Assembly (NCBI RefSeq): GCF_021545335.1
Contig: NZ_CP089312.1
Location: 7,130,001 to 7,194,000 of the forward strand
Length of the DNA stretch: 64,000 nt
Direction: 5' to 3'
Source of the DNA: Streptomyces sp. GQFP
GTDB lineage: Bacteria > Actinomycetota > Actinomycetes > Streptomycetales > Streptomycetaceae
Positions within the stretch are counted from its first letter, which is position 1, and the number at the start of each line of letters is the position of its first letter. Under the pieces are notes generated by a model. It worked only from the letters and a program-made list of their open reading frames with translations. It was not told where the DNA came from and searched no databases. Positions 9,457-17,899 of this stretch are shown piece after piece. The position numbers and the translations under genes were made by a program.

Positions 9457-9874
9457 TTCGTTTCGAAGGCAGGAGGCGAGGGCGCCGCCCGCGGGGATGA
9501 GACAGAACACCGCATAGGAGTCTTGGAAGGCGACACCTGCCACACGGACGATCAGCCTGTGCATCGGGCACTAGCGGTAGACGTGCCCGGCGATGGCGGG
9601 TGCCGAGACCCTGTCACGAAAAGCTCCTCTTGTGCGAAGGAAGGCCCCGGGCCTGGTTCCCGGTCGGCGGAGCGGTGGTGCCGCTGGCCGGCTGATGGGT
9701 AGTAGGCACGGCGGTGGGCCGGGGGATAACAGTTGCTGCCTCTGGCATACACCAAGGCACTGACGTAACTTCAAGGTCAGTGCGCGGAGCTGCAGTGCAG
9801 AGGCGTTGGCCGTGAACGGGTACCTTTCGTTTGAAGCAGACACGACGCTCAAGTCCGCAACGCCAGCCCAGGCA
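9457..9874. other. Intergenic region without a convincing gene
   Basis: About 420 bases between the HxlR-like gene and the methyltransferase gene. Open frames here have no good ribosome binding site and no recognisable family. I see no strong hairpin or repeat. Confidence 0.5.
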
Positions 9875-10699
9875 TCACCGTTTGCGGGCAACCCCCACAT
9901 ACAACGGGATCTGCTCACCCTCGCTGTGCTGTTCCCCTGGCCCCGGGTGCCAGAGGGTGGCGAGCTCTATGCCAGGGTCGACAAGCTCAAGGCCCTCAAA
10001 GAACCTCGCAAATTCACTGCGCGACCGTACTTGCGCGGGAGTTCCTCCCTTACGGTAGACCTCGACAACGCGTTCCCAGGTCTCGGGATCAAAATCTCCT
10101 GTCGTGTGGGAGAGCGCCAAATAGCTCCCAGGCGCCAGTGGCTTTAGCAGCTCACCTACGATTCGGTAGGGATCATCCTCGTCGGTCACGAAGTGCAGGA
10201 GGGCAACCAACGAGAGAGCGATCGGCTGCTCGAAGTCCAGAACCTCCTTTGCCGCTGCGAGGATCCTTCCCGGATCCTTCACATCGGCATGAATGTATGC
10301 AGTACGTCCCTCTGGCGTGCTGTGAAGAAGTGCCTCGGCATGCCTGAGGACGATCGGGTCGTTGTCTGCGTAGACCACGCGGGTGCTGGGCGCGATTGCT
10401 TGGACGACCTGATGCAGGTTCGGCTCGGTCGGTATTCCGGTACCGATATCGAGGAATTGACGGATTCCTCGTTCGGCCAGTAATCGGGAGGCCCGGTGCA
10501 TGAAGTCGCGGTTGACTCGTGCGCCCTCTTCGATGGCGGGGAAGTGGGATTTCACCTTTTCTGCGGCTTCCCAGTCGACGGGATAGTTGTCTTTGCCACC
10601 GAGGTAGTAGTCGTACATGCGGGCCGAGTGGGGTTTGCTCGTATCGATAGCATCCGCACTGATTCCTGAATCTGTCACTTCGATCCTCCGATGCTGCAT
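9875..10699 (-). CDS. SAV2177-like SAM-dependent methyltransferase (DUF574 family)
   Basis: 274 residues. It has the hallmark of the streptomycete DUF574 family: an N-terminal PHSARMYDYYLGGKDNYP, then the SAM-binding motif I FLDIGTGIPTEPNLHQV, an acidic motif II VYADNDPIVLRHAEALL, and the C-terminal LALSHTTGDFDPE. These proteins are very numerous in Streptomyces and often sit beside DUF397/XRE pairs, as here. Substrates are not established. It is the last gene of a minus-strand cluster with the DUF397 and XRE genes. Confidence 0.9.
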   Translation of the reverse strand: MQHRRIEVTDSGISADAIDTSKPHSARMYDYYLGGKDNYPVDWEAAEKVKSHFPAIEEGARVNRDFMHRASRLLAERGIRQFLDIGTGIPTEPNLHQVVQAIAPSTRVVYADNDPIVLRHAEALLHSTPEGRTAYIHADVKDPGRILAAAKEVLDFEQPIALSLVALLHFVTDEDDPYRIVGELLKPLAPGSYLALSHTTGDFDPETWERVVEVYRKGGTPAQVRSRSEFARFFEGLELVDPGIELATLWHPGPGEQHSEGEQIPLYVGVARKR

Positions 10700-10759
10700 C
10701 GGTGTGATTCTAAGGTTTCGGTTATTTGTGGCTGGACGATGTTCTTGCGAGCTGCTGCC

Positions 10760-10990
10760 TCAAGCGACAAGGAAGTCCGCCATTCCGGATTTGGCTGCCC
10801 CAACGAAGGCGGAAATCGCAGAGGAGGTCCAGATGAGAGCTGGGCCCTCCGGGTCTGTCGACTGCCTGATCGCCACGTGCCCACCGTCAAGTTTTTTCGC
10901 TTCGACACAGTTGCCGTTGTTACTGCCGCTCCACGGCTTCTGCCACCCTTCAGTCCCCAAATCCCTTGCGGCGTTCATGGCGTGCTTCAT
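10760..10990 (-). CDS. DUF397 small protein
   Basis: A 76-residue protein with the DUF397 core: WQKPWSGSNNGNCVEAKK, then VAIRQSTDPEGPALIW and a C-terminal helix. Its start overlaps the stop of the upstream XRE gene by 4 bases. DUF397/XRE pairs of this kind are abundant in Streptomyces, and the DUF397 partner interacts with or antagonises its XRE protein in characterised cases. Functional pairing is inferred from the overlap. Confidence 0.9.
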   Translation of the reverse strand: MKHAMNAARDLGTEGWQKPWSGSNNGNCVEAKKLDGGHVAIRQSTDPEGPALIWTSSAISAFVGAAKSGMADFLVA

Positions 10991-11856
10991 CGTTCTAGCT
11001 CCTTGCGGACGTCCGAGAGGAATCCCTTGGTACGTCCCTTGGACATTGCTTGGGTACTCATCCGGTCGAACACCTCACGGTGCAGCGCAACTTCCTCCCG
11101 CTCCTCGCTGTACCGGGCGCTGCTGAGGTTGTCCGTACCGACGATGTCCGGGAAATCCGGCATCGGGAGACGGAAAAGAGTGAAAGGCCCGAACGCGCCT
11201 GGGTGCAGCCCGGCCGCGAACGCCAGCACCTGAAGTGTCACGTGCGGAAGGTCCATCACCTCGATCAGATGATCGACTTGGGCCTTCATGACCTCAGGCT
11301 CGCCGGCCGGACGCCGCAACACGGTCTCGTCCATGATGATCCACAACTGGGGCGGAGGCGGATCCTGACGGGTGAGCAGTGCCTGGCGCTCCATGCGAAG
11401 CGCTACGCGCCGTTTCAGTTCGTCCGGCGTCGGGCGGGGACGGTTCAGCCGCAGAACATCGCGGGCGTAGCCCTCGGTCTGGAGGAGGCCCGGAACGACG
11501 TGGGGTTCGTAGCCCCGGATTTGGGTGGCCGAGGTCTCCAGACTGACGTGGACCGCAAACCAGCTCGGAAGGGCATCACGGTAACTCTGCCACCAGCCGT
11601 GCTCGTTGGCTTTCACCGTGAGGGTGAGGAACTCTTCCATCTCGGCTTGGCTAACCTCGTAAAGCTCCAGCATCGCCTTGACCGTCGCCCACTTCAGGGT
11701 GACTCTGGCCTGTTCCATCCTGGTGACCGTCGTGTGGGCAACGTGCAGTCTCCCGCCGACGTCCTGTGCGGAAAGGCCTGTTGTCCGCCGCAACTCCTGT
11801 AGCCGTCTGCCCAGGACCATCTGCAGAACGGTCGGGGCAGAACGCGGTGCGCTCAC
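10987..11856 (-). CDS. XRE-family regulator with DUF5753 (Scr1-like) domain
   Basis: 289 residues: an N-terminal helix-turn-helix (LGRRLQELRRTTGLSAQDV with VAHTTVTRMEQ as recognition segment, residues ~15-65), then the DUF5753 ligand-like domain. The domain is recognised by PHVVPGLLQTEGYARDVL and the WIIMDETVLRRPAGEP stretch. It is the promoter-proximal gene of a pair with DUF397. A perfect 7-bp inverted repeat 65 bases upstream of the start is a likely autoregulatory operator. Confidence 0.92.
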   Translation of the reverse strand: MSAPRSAPTVLQMVLGRRLQELRRTTGLSAQDVGGRLHVAHTTVTRMEQARVTLKWATVKAMLELYEVSQAEMEEFLTLTVKANEHGWWQSYRDALPSWFAVHVSLETSATQIRGYEPHVVPGLLQTEGYARDVLRLNRPRPTPDELKRRVALRMERQALLTRQDPPPPQLWIIMDETVLRRPAGEPEVMKAQVDHLIEVMDLPHVTLQVLAFAAGLHPGAFGPFTLFRLPMPDFPDIVGTDNLSSARYSEEREEVALHREVFDRMSTQAMSKGRTKGFLSDVRKELER

Positions 11857-11920
11857 GCCGTATGCCTCCTTGACGCCCGGTCGTCAGCAGTGTGCCACGC
11901 CACACACGGCACGGGACAGG

Positions 11921-11941
11921 GTGCACACATGAGATGTGCAC
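11921..11941. promoter_or_regulatory. Palindromic operator candidate upstream of the XRE gene
   Basis: GTGCACA and TGTGCAC form a perfect 7-bp inverted repeat around a 7-base centre, 65 bases upstream of the XRE start. It is read directly; binding by the neighbouring XRE protein is inference. The rest of the 400-base gap to the divergent ATPase gene has no other clear feature. Confidence 0.5.
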
Positions 11942-12260
11942 TGTGCAGACTGATGGGTTGCCAAGTTACTTGCGAGGCGAGCATAGTGACGAGGTGACCA
12001 AGTTCACCCGTGTCCAACGGCAGGTGCCGACCGCGCGTAAGCGGTGCACCGCGCCGCGGGTGGCCCGCCCTGGATGCTGTGCACCGTGCGCCTCAGATGC
12101 ACCATGTCCCCCTGCCCGCAAGACTCATGGCGGGGGATCGCGTCACAAGCCCGAACTCGCAGGCTGGTGGCCCTCATTGACTTCCCCGGGACCGCGAGGC
12201 CGTCACGGTCCTCGCAGCGCATGGTCTCGCCAGGCATCCGCCCCACGTTAGGAATCAGTC

Positions 12261-12698
12261 GTGGCCTTGTCCGACGCCACCACAACGGGAGCCCCACCTC
12301 CTGCACTTGAGGGCACCGCACACCGAGTTGTCTTCGACCTCCCCGCTGACGGCCAGGCCGTCGGAGAGGCCCGTCACCTCGCCCTGGCACACCTCAGAAG
12401 CTGGGGTATCGGTTCCGACGGCTGCGACACGGCTGTCCTCGTCGTGAGTGAGTTGTTCACCAACGCCGTGATCCACACGAGCAGCAAGACCGTCACGTGC
12501 AGCCTGGGAGCCACGTCAGACCAACTGCTGATCCAGGTCCTCGACGACGGCAGCGGTCACTCCGCCCCCAACTTCCAGAAGGCCGGCCTCCGTGACGAGG
12601 GGGGCCGCGGACTGATGCTTGTCAAGAGCATGACCGAACGCTGGGGGGTGGGCCGAGTCGTCTGGGCGACGCTTCCGATGGCCGAGGGACAAGAGTGA
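12261..12698 (+). CDS. RsbW-like HATPase (anti-sigma/regulatory ATP-binding protein)
   Basis: 145 residues with the GHKL fold motifs of short actinobacterial RsbW-like kinases: N-box VVSELFTNAVIHT, G1 box LLIQVLDDGSG, and G2 region GGRGLMLVKSMTERWGV. These proteins commonly act as anti-sigma or phosphorelay partners. It is divergent from the XRE/DUF397 cluster, a frequent arrangement in Streptomyces genomes. The start used is the GTG at 12261; the true start may be a few codons later. Confidence 0.85.
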   Translation: MALSDATTTGAPPPALEGTAHRVVFDLPADGQAVGEARHLALAHLRSWGIGSDGCDTAVLVVSELFTNAVIHTSSKTVTCSLGATSDQLLIQVLDDGSGHSAPNFQKAGLRDEGGRGLMLVKSMTERWGVGRVVWATLPMAEGQE

Positions 12699-12951
12699 AA
12701 GAGCCTTGGGGGTCGACGTGCCCAACATCCCACCGAACAGGGTCACTTGGCTGCGCGTCATGCCTGCGTGCGTTGCGTCGTGTGCCCCGGGTGGTCCTGC
12801 CCTCGACTGACGAAGGCCTGTTGATCAGCGATCAGATCGAGCTTGCCGGGTCGTGATACCCCTTCCCGCTCCAGCTCGACCCGACGCCGGAGTCGGCCTC
12901 CGCTTCCATCGGCTTGTTCTGAATGAAACACCAATTTCGGGAAGGCGGATC

Positions 12952-13830
12952 GTGAGCCAGTTGATGGACGAGGACTCACGACGGCTACGAGGGATTGATA
13001 TGGCCCTCGACCTATTCAGAAATCGCTGGACGTACCCTGTCCTGACCGCGCTCAGCAGTGAACCGCTCCACCCTGCACAATTGATCGCACGGATCAACAA
13101 GGAAAACGCGAGCTATGTGGACTTGGCGAGCACGCGAACCCTCCACGAGAAAACACTCTTCGCGACACTGCGCCGGATGGAGTCGCAAGGGCTCATCGCC
13201 CGTAAGAACATAGCAGGCAGACCCGGAAGCGCCACTCAACGGGAGTTGACCTCCATGAGCCGGGAACTGCTGATCTCTATGCATCGCATGGCGGAGTGGG
13301 CCAGTGACTACCGCGATCAACTCACCATCACTGTGCGGGAGCATGAAGAACCTTTACAGAGAAACCCAAGCCTTGCAAACTCTGGAGTCGCAGGACCATC
13401 TTCGCTGACACCGGAAAAGAGCTCCTGGCGGAGTATTGGAGTTGCGTTGACAATCCTGCGTTTGCGGTGGAGCTTCTCAGTAATCCATCAACTCAGTCAT
13501 GGACCTCAGCACCCCACCGGAGTAGCTGCCGCGATCAACGCCAGAGTCGATAAGAACCGCGACATTATGGGAAACCGTACCCTGTCGGCAAAGGTCCTCT
13601 GGGACACCCTGCATCGACTGATCGATGCTGGACTTGTCAACCATCAACCGCGAGCCGGTCAGTTCGCTTCAACTGCACAATGCACCCTGACAGCGCGTGG
13701 CTACTCTCTCCTCGGAGCCCTTTCACCCATCGGCACCTGGGCAACCGGCCACGAGGAACACCTCACGGTGACCACCCGCAAGCGCCGCGGATTTATCGAC
13801 CTCTCTGCGCCTGGAAAATTCGCAGGTTAG
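12952..13830 (+). CDS. Tandem HxlR-like winged-helix protein
   Basis: About 292 residues from GTG 12952, preceded by GGGAAGG. It contains two copies of an HxlR-like winged helix. The first (residues ~10-115) has LFRNRWTYPVLTALSSEPLH and TLFATLRRMESQGLIARKN. The second (~155-270) has ILRLRWSFSVIHQLSHGPQH and VLWDTLHRLIDAGLVNHQ. HxlR proteins normally dimerise, so a fused pair would form a built-in dimer. A related single-domain protein lies at 8875-9456. The targets are unknown. Confidence 0.72.
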   Translation: MSQLMDEDSRRLRGIDMALDLFRNRWTYPVLTALSSEPLHPAQLIARINKENASYVDLASTRTLHEKTLFATLRRMESQGLIARKNIAGRPGSATQRELTSMSRELLISMHRMAEWASDYRDQLTITVREHEEPLQRNPSLANSGVAGPSSLTPEKSSWRSIGVALTILRLRWSFSVIHQLSHGPQHPTGVAAAINARVDKNRDIMGNRTLSAKVLWDTLHRLIDAGLVNHQPRAGQFASTAQCTLTARGYSLLGALSPIGTWATGHEEHLTVTTRKRRGFIDLSAPGKFAG

Positions 13831-14340
13831 TTACGCCTCGCGGAAAATGAACAGTGGTCTGCCAGCAAGGATTCCAATTTCGATGCTAATTCATCTTCCA
13901 ATGCGTCTGCCTGCTAGGTCGGCAGCCTCCGTGGCAATCCTTGGCGCAGGTGGTTGCCGCCACGGCCACTTCCAAGGCTGTGCGCAACTGTGGTGCCGGT
14001 AGGCGCATCAACAGACGGGGCGGGGTTGAGATGGGTGATATGTGAATGGTGTTGTTTTATTTTCGGTTTTTGGATTGATTCCGCTTTGGCGTCTTTAAAA
14101 TGCTTGATTCGATTCCGCACCCTCCTCCTTTGCTTGCTTTGAATTGAATTTCCGACCGTGCTGCCATTCGCCTTCAAGGGTCACCTTTTTTGGTGATGCT
14201 GACTTATCTGTTGGTTCTGTATTTCTGTAAAGAATAGGGAAATGTTGGTGGCGGCTCTTGAATTAAAGCGAGAAAGCGCGAGAATGGAAGGGAAGGGACG
14301 CTGTACAGAGGGTACGCGTCACGAATGATCGGAGAGGATC
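13831..14340. other. AT-rich intergenic block
   Basis: A 510-base stretch that is visibly AT-rich against its surroundings, with runs such as GTTGTTTTATTTTCGGTTTT around 14050-14070. There is a small T-loop hairpin at 14181-14196 (TCACC, six T, GGTGA). No supported gene. It is a candidate promoter region for the gene at 14341. Confidence 0.5.
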
Positions 14341-15159
14341 GTGAGCGATCTTCCCGCAAATGGGATACAGGCGAATAAGCCTGTGGGAGAAGTCACGGCA
14401 GAGGACATGAAACGAGTGACGTCGGAGGACTTTACGGAACTGCAAAGGATCGCGCGCGGATACTGCCGCACGGTCGATTCCACGCGGTCCCGTAAGCGGA
14501 TGGACGGAAGCGCGACCGTGGTGCGTAGTGGGTCCGCACGGTACGGGACGGATGACGTGAGCGACGACGTCACTCAGGATGCCGTTTTGATCTTCACGAA
14601 GCGGCTGCGCGAAGTCATCGCAACCTGCGAGGTTTCGGCGGTTTGGGTGGAAACCCGCGAAGTGTGCGCATGGCAGTACATTCGCAGGGACGGGGAAACG
14701 ATCATCGTGACCCGTGGAAAGCTCCATTATTGGGCGGTGCGAGATGCTGCCGCACGCAACGGGTACCGACTGGACGTCAAACCGGAGCCAATGGACGTTA
14801 TTCCGGGCGCACAGATCACGCGCGGAATCCCGCACGCGGACAAACTGTCCACCCTGGCGGTAACGCCGTATCTGTCGGGGCAGAGCGAAACGATTTTTCG
14901 GTCTGCCTGGGGCGACGGACGCGAATTCCCGGTTTTGAGCACGATCCTGGACATCGCGAAGCAGGCGGATGATCTCGGTCGTACCAGTGTGCTCGGACGG
15001 ACCGCGCAAGATCTGTACGGCGGACCGCGTCACTCGTCATCCAAAGTACAGCGCACGCGTGACGCTGCGGTCAAGGAATGGCGAGCGTTGACCGCGTCCC
15101 TTGACTCTGTGCGCGACGAACTGGTCTACCGCAGCACCGAGCCGCCGCACACGGCCTGA
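14341..15159 (+). CDS. Element-type protein with sigma-factor-like features
   Basis: 272 residues from a GTG start; I cannot assign a family firmly. Two stretches resemble ECF sigma factors. DDVSDDVTQDAVLIFTKRL (~residues 77-95) has the spacing and acidic character of region 2.2. A late segment, RTAQDLYGGPRHSSSKVQ followed by a basic helix, could be a region 4-type helix-turn-helix. The middle has a long insert around a conserved-looking WVETREVCAWQYIRRDG. Downstream lie three copies of an ECF-like promoter motif (and two more in the window), which makes a sigma or regulatory role attractive. That link is inference. A strong terminator follows. Confidence 0.5.
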   Translation: MSDLPANGIQANKPVGEVTAEDMKRVTSEDFTELQRIARGYCRTVDSTRSRKRMDGSATVVRSGSARYGTDDVSDDVTQDAVLIFTKRLREVIATCEVSAVWVETREVCAWQYIRRDGETIIVTRGKLHYWAVRDAAARNGYRLDVKPEPMDVIPGAQITRGIPHADKLSTLAVTPYLSGQSETIFRSAWGDGREFPVLSTILDIAKQADDLGRTSVLGRTAQDLYGGPRHSSSKVQRTRDAAVKEWRALTASLDSVRDELVYRSTEPPHTA

Positions 15160-15173
15160 TAACGGGCAGCTGT

Positions 15174-15206
15174 AAGGGTCCCTGAGGTTGAATCCCAGGG
15201 ACCCTT
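15174..15206 (+). terminator. Terminator hairpin after the sigma-like gene
   Basis: AAGGGTCCCTG (15174-15184) and CAGGGACCCTT (15196-15206) form a perfect 11-bp stem with an 11-base loop, 15 bases after the stop codon. Confidence 0.8.
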
Positions 15207-15412
15207 CGCGTTGTCCCAAGCGGCGATGTATGCGTCTGCACCATGGGCGGGATTCGATGGCGTTTGGCGGTCCCGGGCATGGGTGGGAACGACCTATGGC
15301 AGCAACCGATCGCCGCAACACTCGCGTGATTCCTTGAATGCCGGACGCGCGGCAGAATCAGCTGTTCGGCCGTATCTTTGCGCGCCGGAAGATTCTTGAA
15401 ATCATTTTCAAT

Positions 15413-15450
15413 GATCGGTATTTGGACGGTCCGACGCCCCGTATATAGGT
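15413..15450 (+). promoter_or_regulatory. ECF-like promoter motif, copy 1
   Basis: CGGTATTTGG at 15416 and CGTATATAGG at 15440. Read as -35 GGTATT and -10 CGTATA, the spacer is 17 bp. No clear gene follows within 350 bases. Confidence 0.45.
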
Positions 15451-15631
15451 GAGAGCGCGTAACGGCAGCAGTCGAACGCGTGAATGCCAGTCTGCCGTTT
15501 CCTGTCCATTGCTGGACGGGAATCGGTAGACGTTAATGGTTCTCGGCCGGCCGGGCAGCCAATGCGTGTGCCTGGATGCAATTGGGTGCGCCTTCGCATG
15601 CCCAAAAAGATCTTCGATGACCAATCCCCTT

Positions 15632-15668
15632 GATCGGTAATTGGGGGTTTGGGGATCTGTATTTAAGT
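15632..15668 (+). promoter_or_regulatory. ECF-like promoter motif, copy 2
   Basis: CGGTAATTGGG at 15635 and GTATTTAAG at 15659. The spacing is one base shorter than in the other four copies. Confidence 0.45.
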
Positions 15669-15761
15669 GTGCATGCGATACGGGCGCCGCAGCCTACAGG
15701 TGGCGCATCCGTTCGCCTCTGATTTTCCGGACGGTAAAGAATCTTGCGGAAATTCTCGCTT

Positions 15762-15799
15762 GAGCGGTAATTGGGCCGTCTGGGGAGTCGTATTTGAGT
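15762..15799 (+). promoter_or_regulatory. ECF-like promoter motif, copy 3, before a small membrane protein gene
   Basis: CGGTAATTGGG at 15765 and CGTATTTGAG at 15789. A transcript starting near 15803 would have a ~30-base leader containing GGAGG before the GTG at 15835. Confidence 0.5.
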
Positions 15800-15834
15800 G
15801 AGAGCGTATTGCGCTTTCATGGACGGAGGAAAGC

Positions 15835-15957
15835 GTGATTTTGTTTGATGGCGCTACGCGTACACGAACCAAGATCGGCTATTTCGTCGGCAGGAGCTTG
15901 CCGTTCTTCGCTTATCTCGGCGGAATGCTGCTCGCATTGGTGTTCGGGTCGAAGTGA
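15835..15957 (+). CDS. 40-residue membrane protein
   Basis: A short gene from GTG 15835 to TGA 15955-15957, with GGACGGAGGAAAG as a good ribosome binding site. It has a basic N-terminus (TRTRTKIGYFVGRS) followed by one hydrophobic helix (LPFFAYLGGMLLALVFG) and a Ser-Lys end, so it is a single-span peptide with the N-terminus probably inside. It lies directly behind promoter motif copy 3 and is followed by a strong terminator, which supports a real transcription unit. Function unknown. Confidence 0.6.
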   Translation: MILFDGATRTRTKIGYFVGRSLPFFAYLGGMLLALVFGSK

Positions 15958-15973
15958 ATTACTGCGTGGTATG

Positions 15974-16006
15974 GGTGACAGTCCGGCTCCTGCCCGGGCT
16001 GTCACC
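15974..16006 (+). terminator. Terminator hairpin after the 40-residue gene
   Basis: GGTGACAGTCCGG pairs with CCGGGCTGTCACC (13 bp, one G-T pair) around a short loop, 17 bases after the stop codon. Confidence 0.75.
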
Positions 16007-16118
16007 TGCCTGCTGTAGTCGCATGATCGAGGAACCGTGACTCGCCACGGCGAAAGGGTGGCGGTCGCTGCGCAACTCGATCAAGTGTCCCTATTTCTGG
16101 TCAGGTGGGGAGCTGATC

Positions 16119-16493
16119 ATGAGTGACAGCACGCTGGTTACCAGCGACTTAATCAACCTGTATGACGCTGCGCTTCTGTGCGGCGGCTTCACGGTCCGGC
16201 TCAACGCGGACGGAACTATAACCCCGGCGGCAACCGGGTTTGCCGTGTCCGCGACTGACGAACGACGGTCTGTCCCGGTCGACGTACCGTTTGCGGACTT
16301 CGCATCGGTCGTTGAACGGCTGCGCACCCTATACCCCACCGCGAACGCCGTTGGGGGATGGGTGGACGGCCAGTGGTTGTACCTGGACCCGGTCGAGATC
16401 ATCGACGACCGGTCCAAGGCGGAGTCCCTCGGCCGTCTGCGGAATCAGATCGCGATCTATGACCTGTCCGCCTCCGAAGAGATCAGGCTCTGA
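16119..16493 (+). CDS. Hypothetical element protein
   Basis: 124 residues, with GGTGGGGAG before the ATG as a plausible ribosome binding site. No family is recognised. It looks like a compact alpha/beta protein with no membrane segment or metal motif; GGWVDGQWLYLDPVEIIDD is a notable aromatic/acidic stretch. It is the first of a plus-strand series of small proteins (16.1-22.4 kb) of the type found on actinobacterial mobile elements. Confidence 0.65.
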   Translation: MSDSTLVTSDLINLYDAALLCGGFTVRLNADGTITPAATGFAVSATDERRSVPVDVPFADFASVVERLRTLYPTANAVGGWVDGQWLYLDPVEIIDDRSKAESLGRLRNQIAIYDLSASEEIRL

Positions 16494-16568
16494 GCCTGCC
16501 CGTGATCAACGGTCCTTGCAGGGGCCGCTGTTCGCGGGCAGGACCAGAACCGATCTGGGGAGGCGATC

Positions 16569-16949
16569 ATGAAACTTGTCTCATGCACCACCGGCCAGGA
16601 GATAACCCCCGGCGCGACGCTACACATGCAGTCCGGCCCAACGGCGGGACGGGCGTGGCGCTTTGAGCACATCGTCGAGCGGCCGGACGGCAGTCACCAC
16701 GTGCACGTCACGCGTGCCAGCGGGAAGTTGGGGCGTGTGCCGGGGCAGTACCACCCGGTCCTGTTCGGCTGCGAGATCGCGGTGGACATCACGTGGCGCC
16801 AGAACATCCGCAATACGGTACGGCATGCGTGGACCAAGGCTGACGACTACCTGATGGCGGGGGTGTTCGCCCTGGTCCCCCTCGCATTCTTCGAGCACTA
16901 CCAATGGGCCGAATCGATCACGTCGGCCTTGGGGTTCGGCGGTCACTGA
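16569..16949 (+). CDS. Hypothetical element protein with a C-terminal membrane helix
   Basis: 126 residues, preceded by GGGGAGGCG. The N-terminal ~80 residues form a small soluble domain (GQEITPGATLHMQSGPTAG, then HIVERPDGSHHVHVTRAS). A C-terminal hydrophobic segment YLMAGVFALVPLAFFEHY suggests membrane anchoring. A terminator follows at 16964. Not recognised; function unknown. Confidence 0.65.
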   Translation: MKLVSCTTGQEITPGATLHMQSGPTAGRAWRFEHIVERPDGSHHVHVTRASGKLGRVPGQYHPVLFGCEIAVDITWRQNIRNTVRHAWTKADDYLMAGVFALVPLAFFEHYQWAESITSALGFGGH

Positions 16950-16963
16950 TCTGCCGGAGTATC

Positions 16964-16988
16964 GGGCGCGCTCCATCGGAGTGCGCCC
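16964..16988 (+). terminator. Terminator hairpin
   Basis: GGGCGCGCTCC and GGAGTGCGCCC pair (11 bp, one G-T) around a 3-base loop, 15 bases after the preceding stop. Confidence 0.7.
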
Positions 16989-17069
16989 CCTTGCTCTTAC
17001 AGACGAGAGCACATCCGTGCCGGTCGGACCGGTTGCGGATGCGTGACCCAGGGACCGAGGAGAAAGGCC

Positions 17070-17465
17070 ATGGAAGCCCAGCAAGTTGCCGACCTGATCA
17101 ACCAGGTCAGTTTCCGCCCAGGGTGGGAGTTCCGGGCAGACGTGATGGCTGACGGAGCGCCGCTCGTGATCGTTCAGGCGCTCGTCGAGACCGTCAACTC
17201 CGACCGCGACCAGGCACTCAGGGGCTACCCGGAGAAGATCCTCCTCGTGCCCGAGGCGATCATCGACGCAGCTGAGTACGTGATCGCTGACGATCTGTAC
17301 ACGGCCATCTTCCAGTGGATCATCGATCTGGAGATCCACGAGTGCCGTGAATTCTTCCGGGTCGGCCCGGACAAGGACGCGCCCTTCCACCCCCACCGCC
17401 CGGAGGGGCAGAGTGCGTGGGACGCGATCGTGCGCGAACCGGTCGCCGAGGATGCCGGGGCATGA
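17070..17465 (+). CDS. Hypothetical element protein
   Basis: 131 residues from ATG 17070, chosen over an upstream in-frame start because AGGAGAAAGG lies just before it. It begins EAQQVADLINQVSFRPGWEF, followed by a strand-rich core and a helical C-terminus ending in HRPEGQSAWDAIV. Proteins with this opening are common on Streptomyces mobile elements, but I know of no function. The stop overlaps the next ATG as ATGA. Confidence 0.65.
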   Translation: MEAQQVADLINQVSFRPGWEFRADVMADGAPLVIVQALVETVNSDRDQALRGYPEKILLVPEAIIDAAEYVIADDLYTAIFQWIIDLEIHECREFFRVGPDKDAPFHPHRPEGQSAWDAIVREPVAEDAGA

Positions 17466-17557
17466 GCCGCGATCGCGCGTGGCACCTGATCGGTTGGCTC
17501 GCCCTCAGCTGTCTTGTGCTGCTGAACGTGGCCCCCGGGCTGTTCGGCATCCACTGA
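17462..17557 (+). CDS. 31-residue hydrophobic peptide
   Basis: A small gene translationally coupled to the preceding one by an ATGA overlap. After SRDRAWH comes a single hydrophobic helix (LIGWLALSCLVLLNVA) and a short tail. It is another single-span micropeptide like the one at 15835. The support is the overlap and composition only. Confidence 0.45.
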   Translation: MSRDRAWHLIGWLALSCLVLLNVAPGLFGIH

Positions 17558-17899
17558 GCCCGTCGCTCTGCTCCCCGCCCCCGCTCCATGGTGGGCACAG
17601 CGTGATCCACGTCGAGGGCATGCGGCGGCGGGCAAGTTCACCGGGGCCAACTGGCGCCGCTCGCGCCGTAGGCCAGTGCGGACGGTGGATGAGAGTTTGT
17701 CGGTGACAGAGTTCCGTGCTGCCCGATTCCCGGTGTACCGGAAGCCGAGAGCTGCGGGACCTGCCCCGGGTTGCATTCTCTACGGTCCGGCTGGGCATCG
17801 CGGAAGTCTCTACAGAGTGAGCGAGCGGCGAACCACCTCTGCACGCTGCTCAGTACTCCGGGGGACATGATCCGTGCTCCCGCCTGCGGATTCCTTCAC

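Larger units (their letters stand above)
15389..15812 (+). repeat. Three degenerate ~74-bp direct repeats, gene-poor region
   Basis: Units start at about 15389, 15607 and 15737. Each has AAGA-T-CTT at its left end, CGGTA(A/T)TTGG 27-28 bases later, GTATWT-AG 23-24 bases after that, and a G-rich tail (GTGAGAGCG or GTGTGCATGCG). Together with flanking DNA this explains most of the 630-base stretch (15207-15834) that has no ordinary gene. The units look like promoters; they could also be iteron-like binding sites. Confidence 0.6.

Noticed and set aside
17676..17870. Possible 64-residue gene
   Set aside because: No ribosome binding site, Arg/Gly/Ser-rich, and it lies next to the decayed duplicate.
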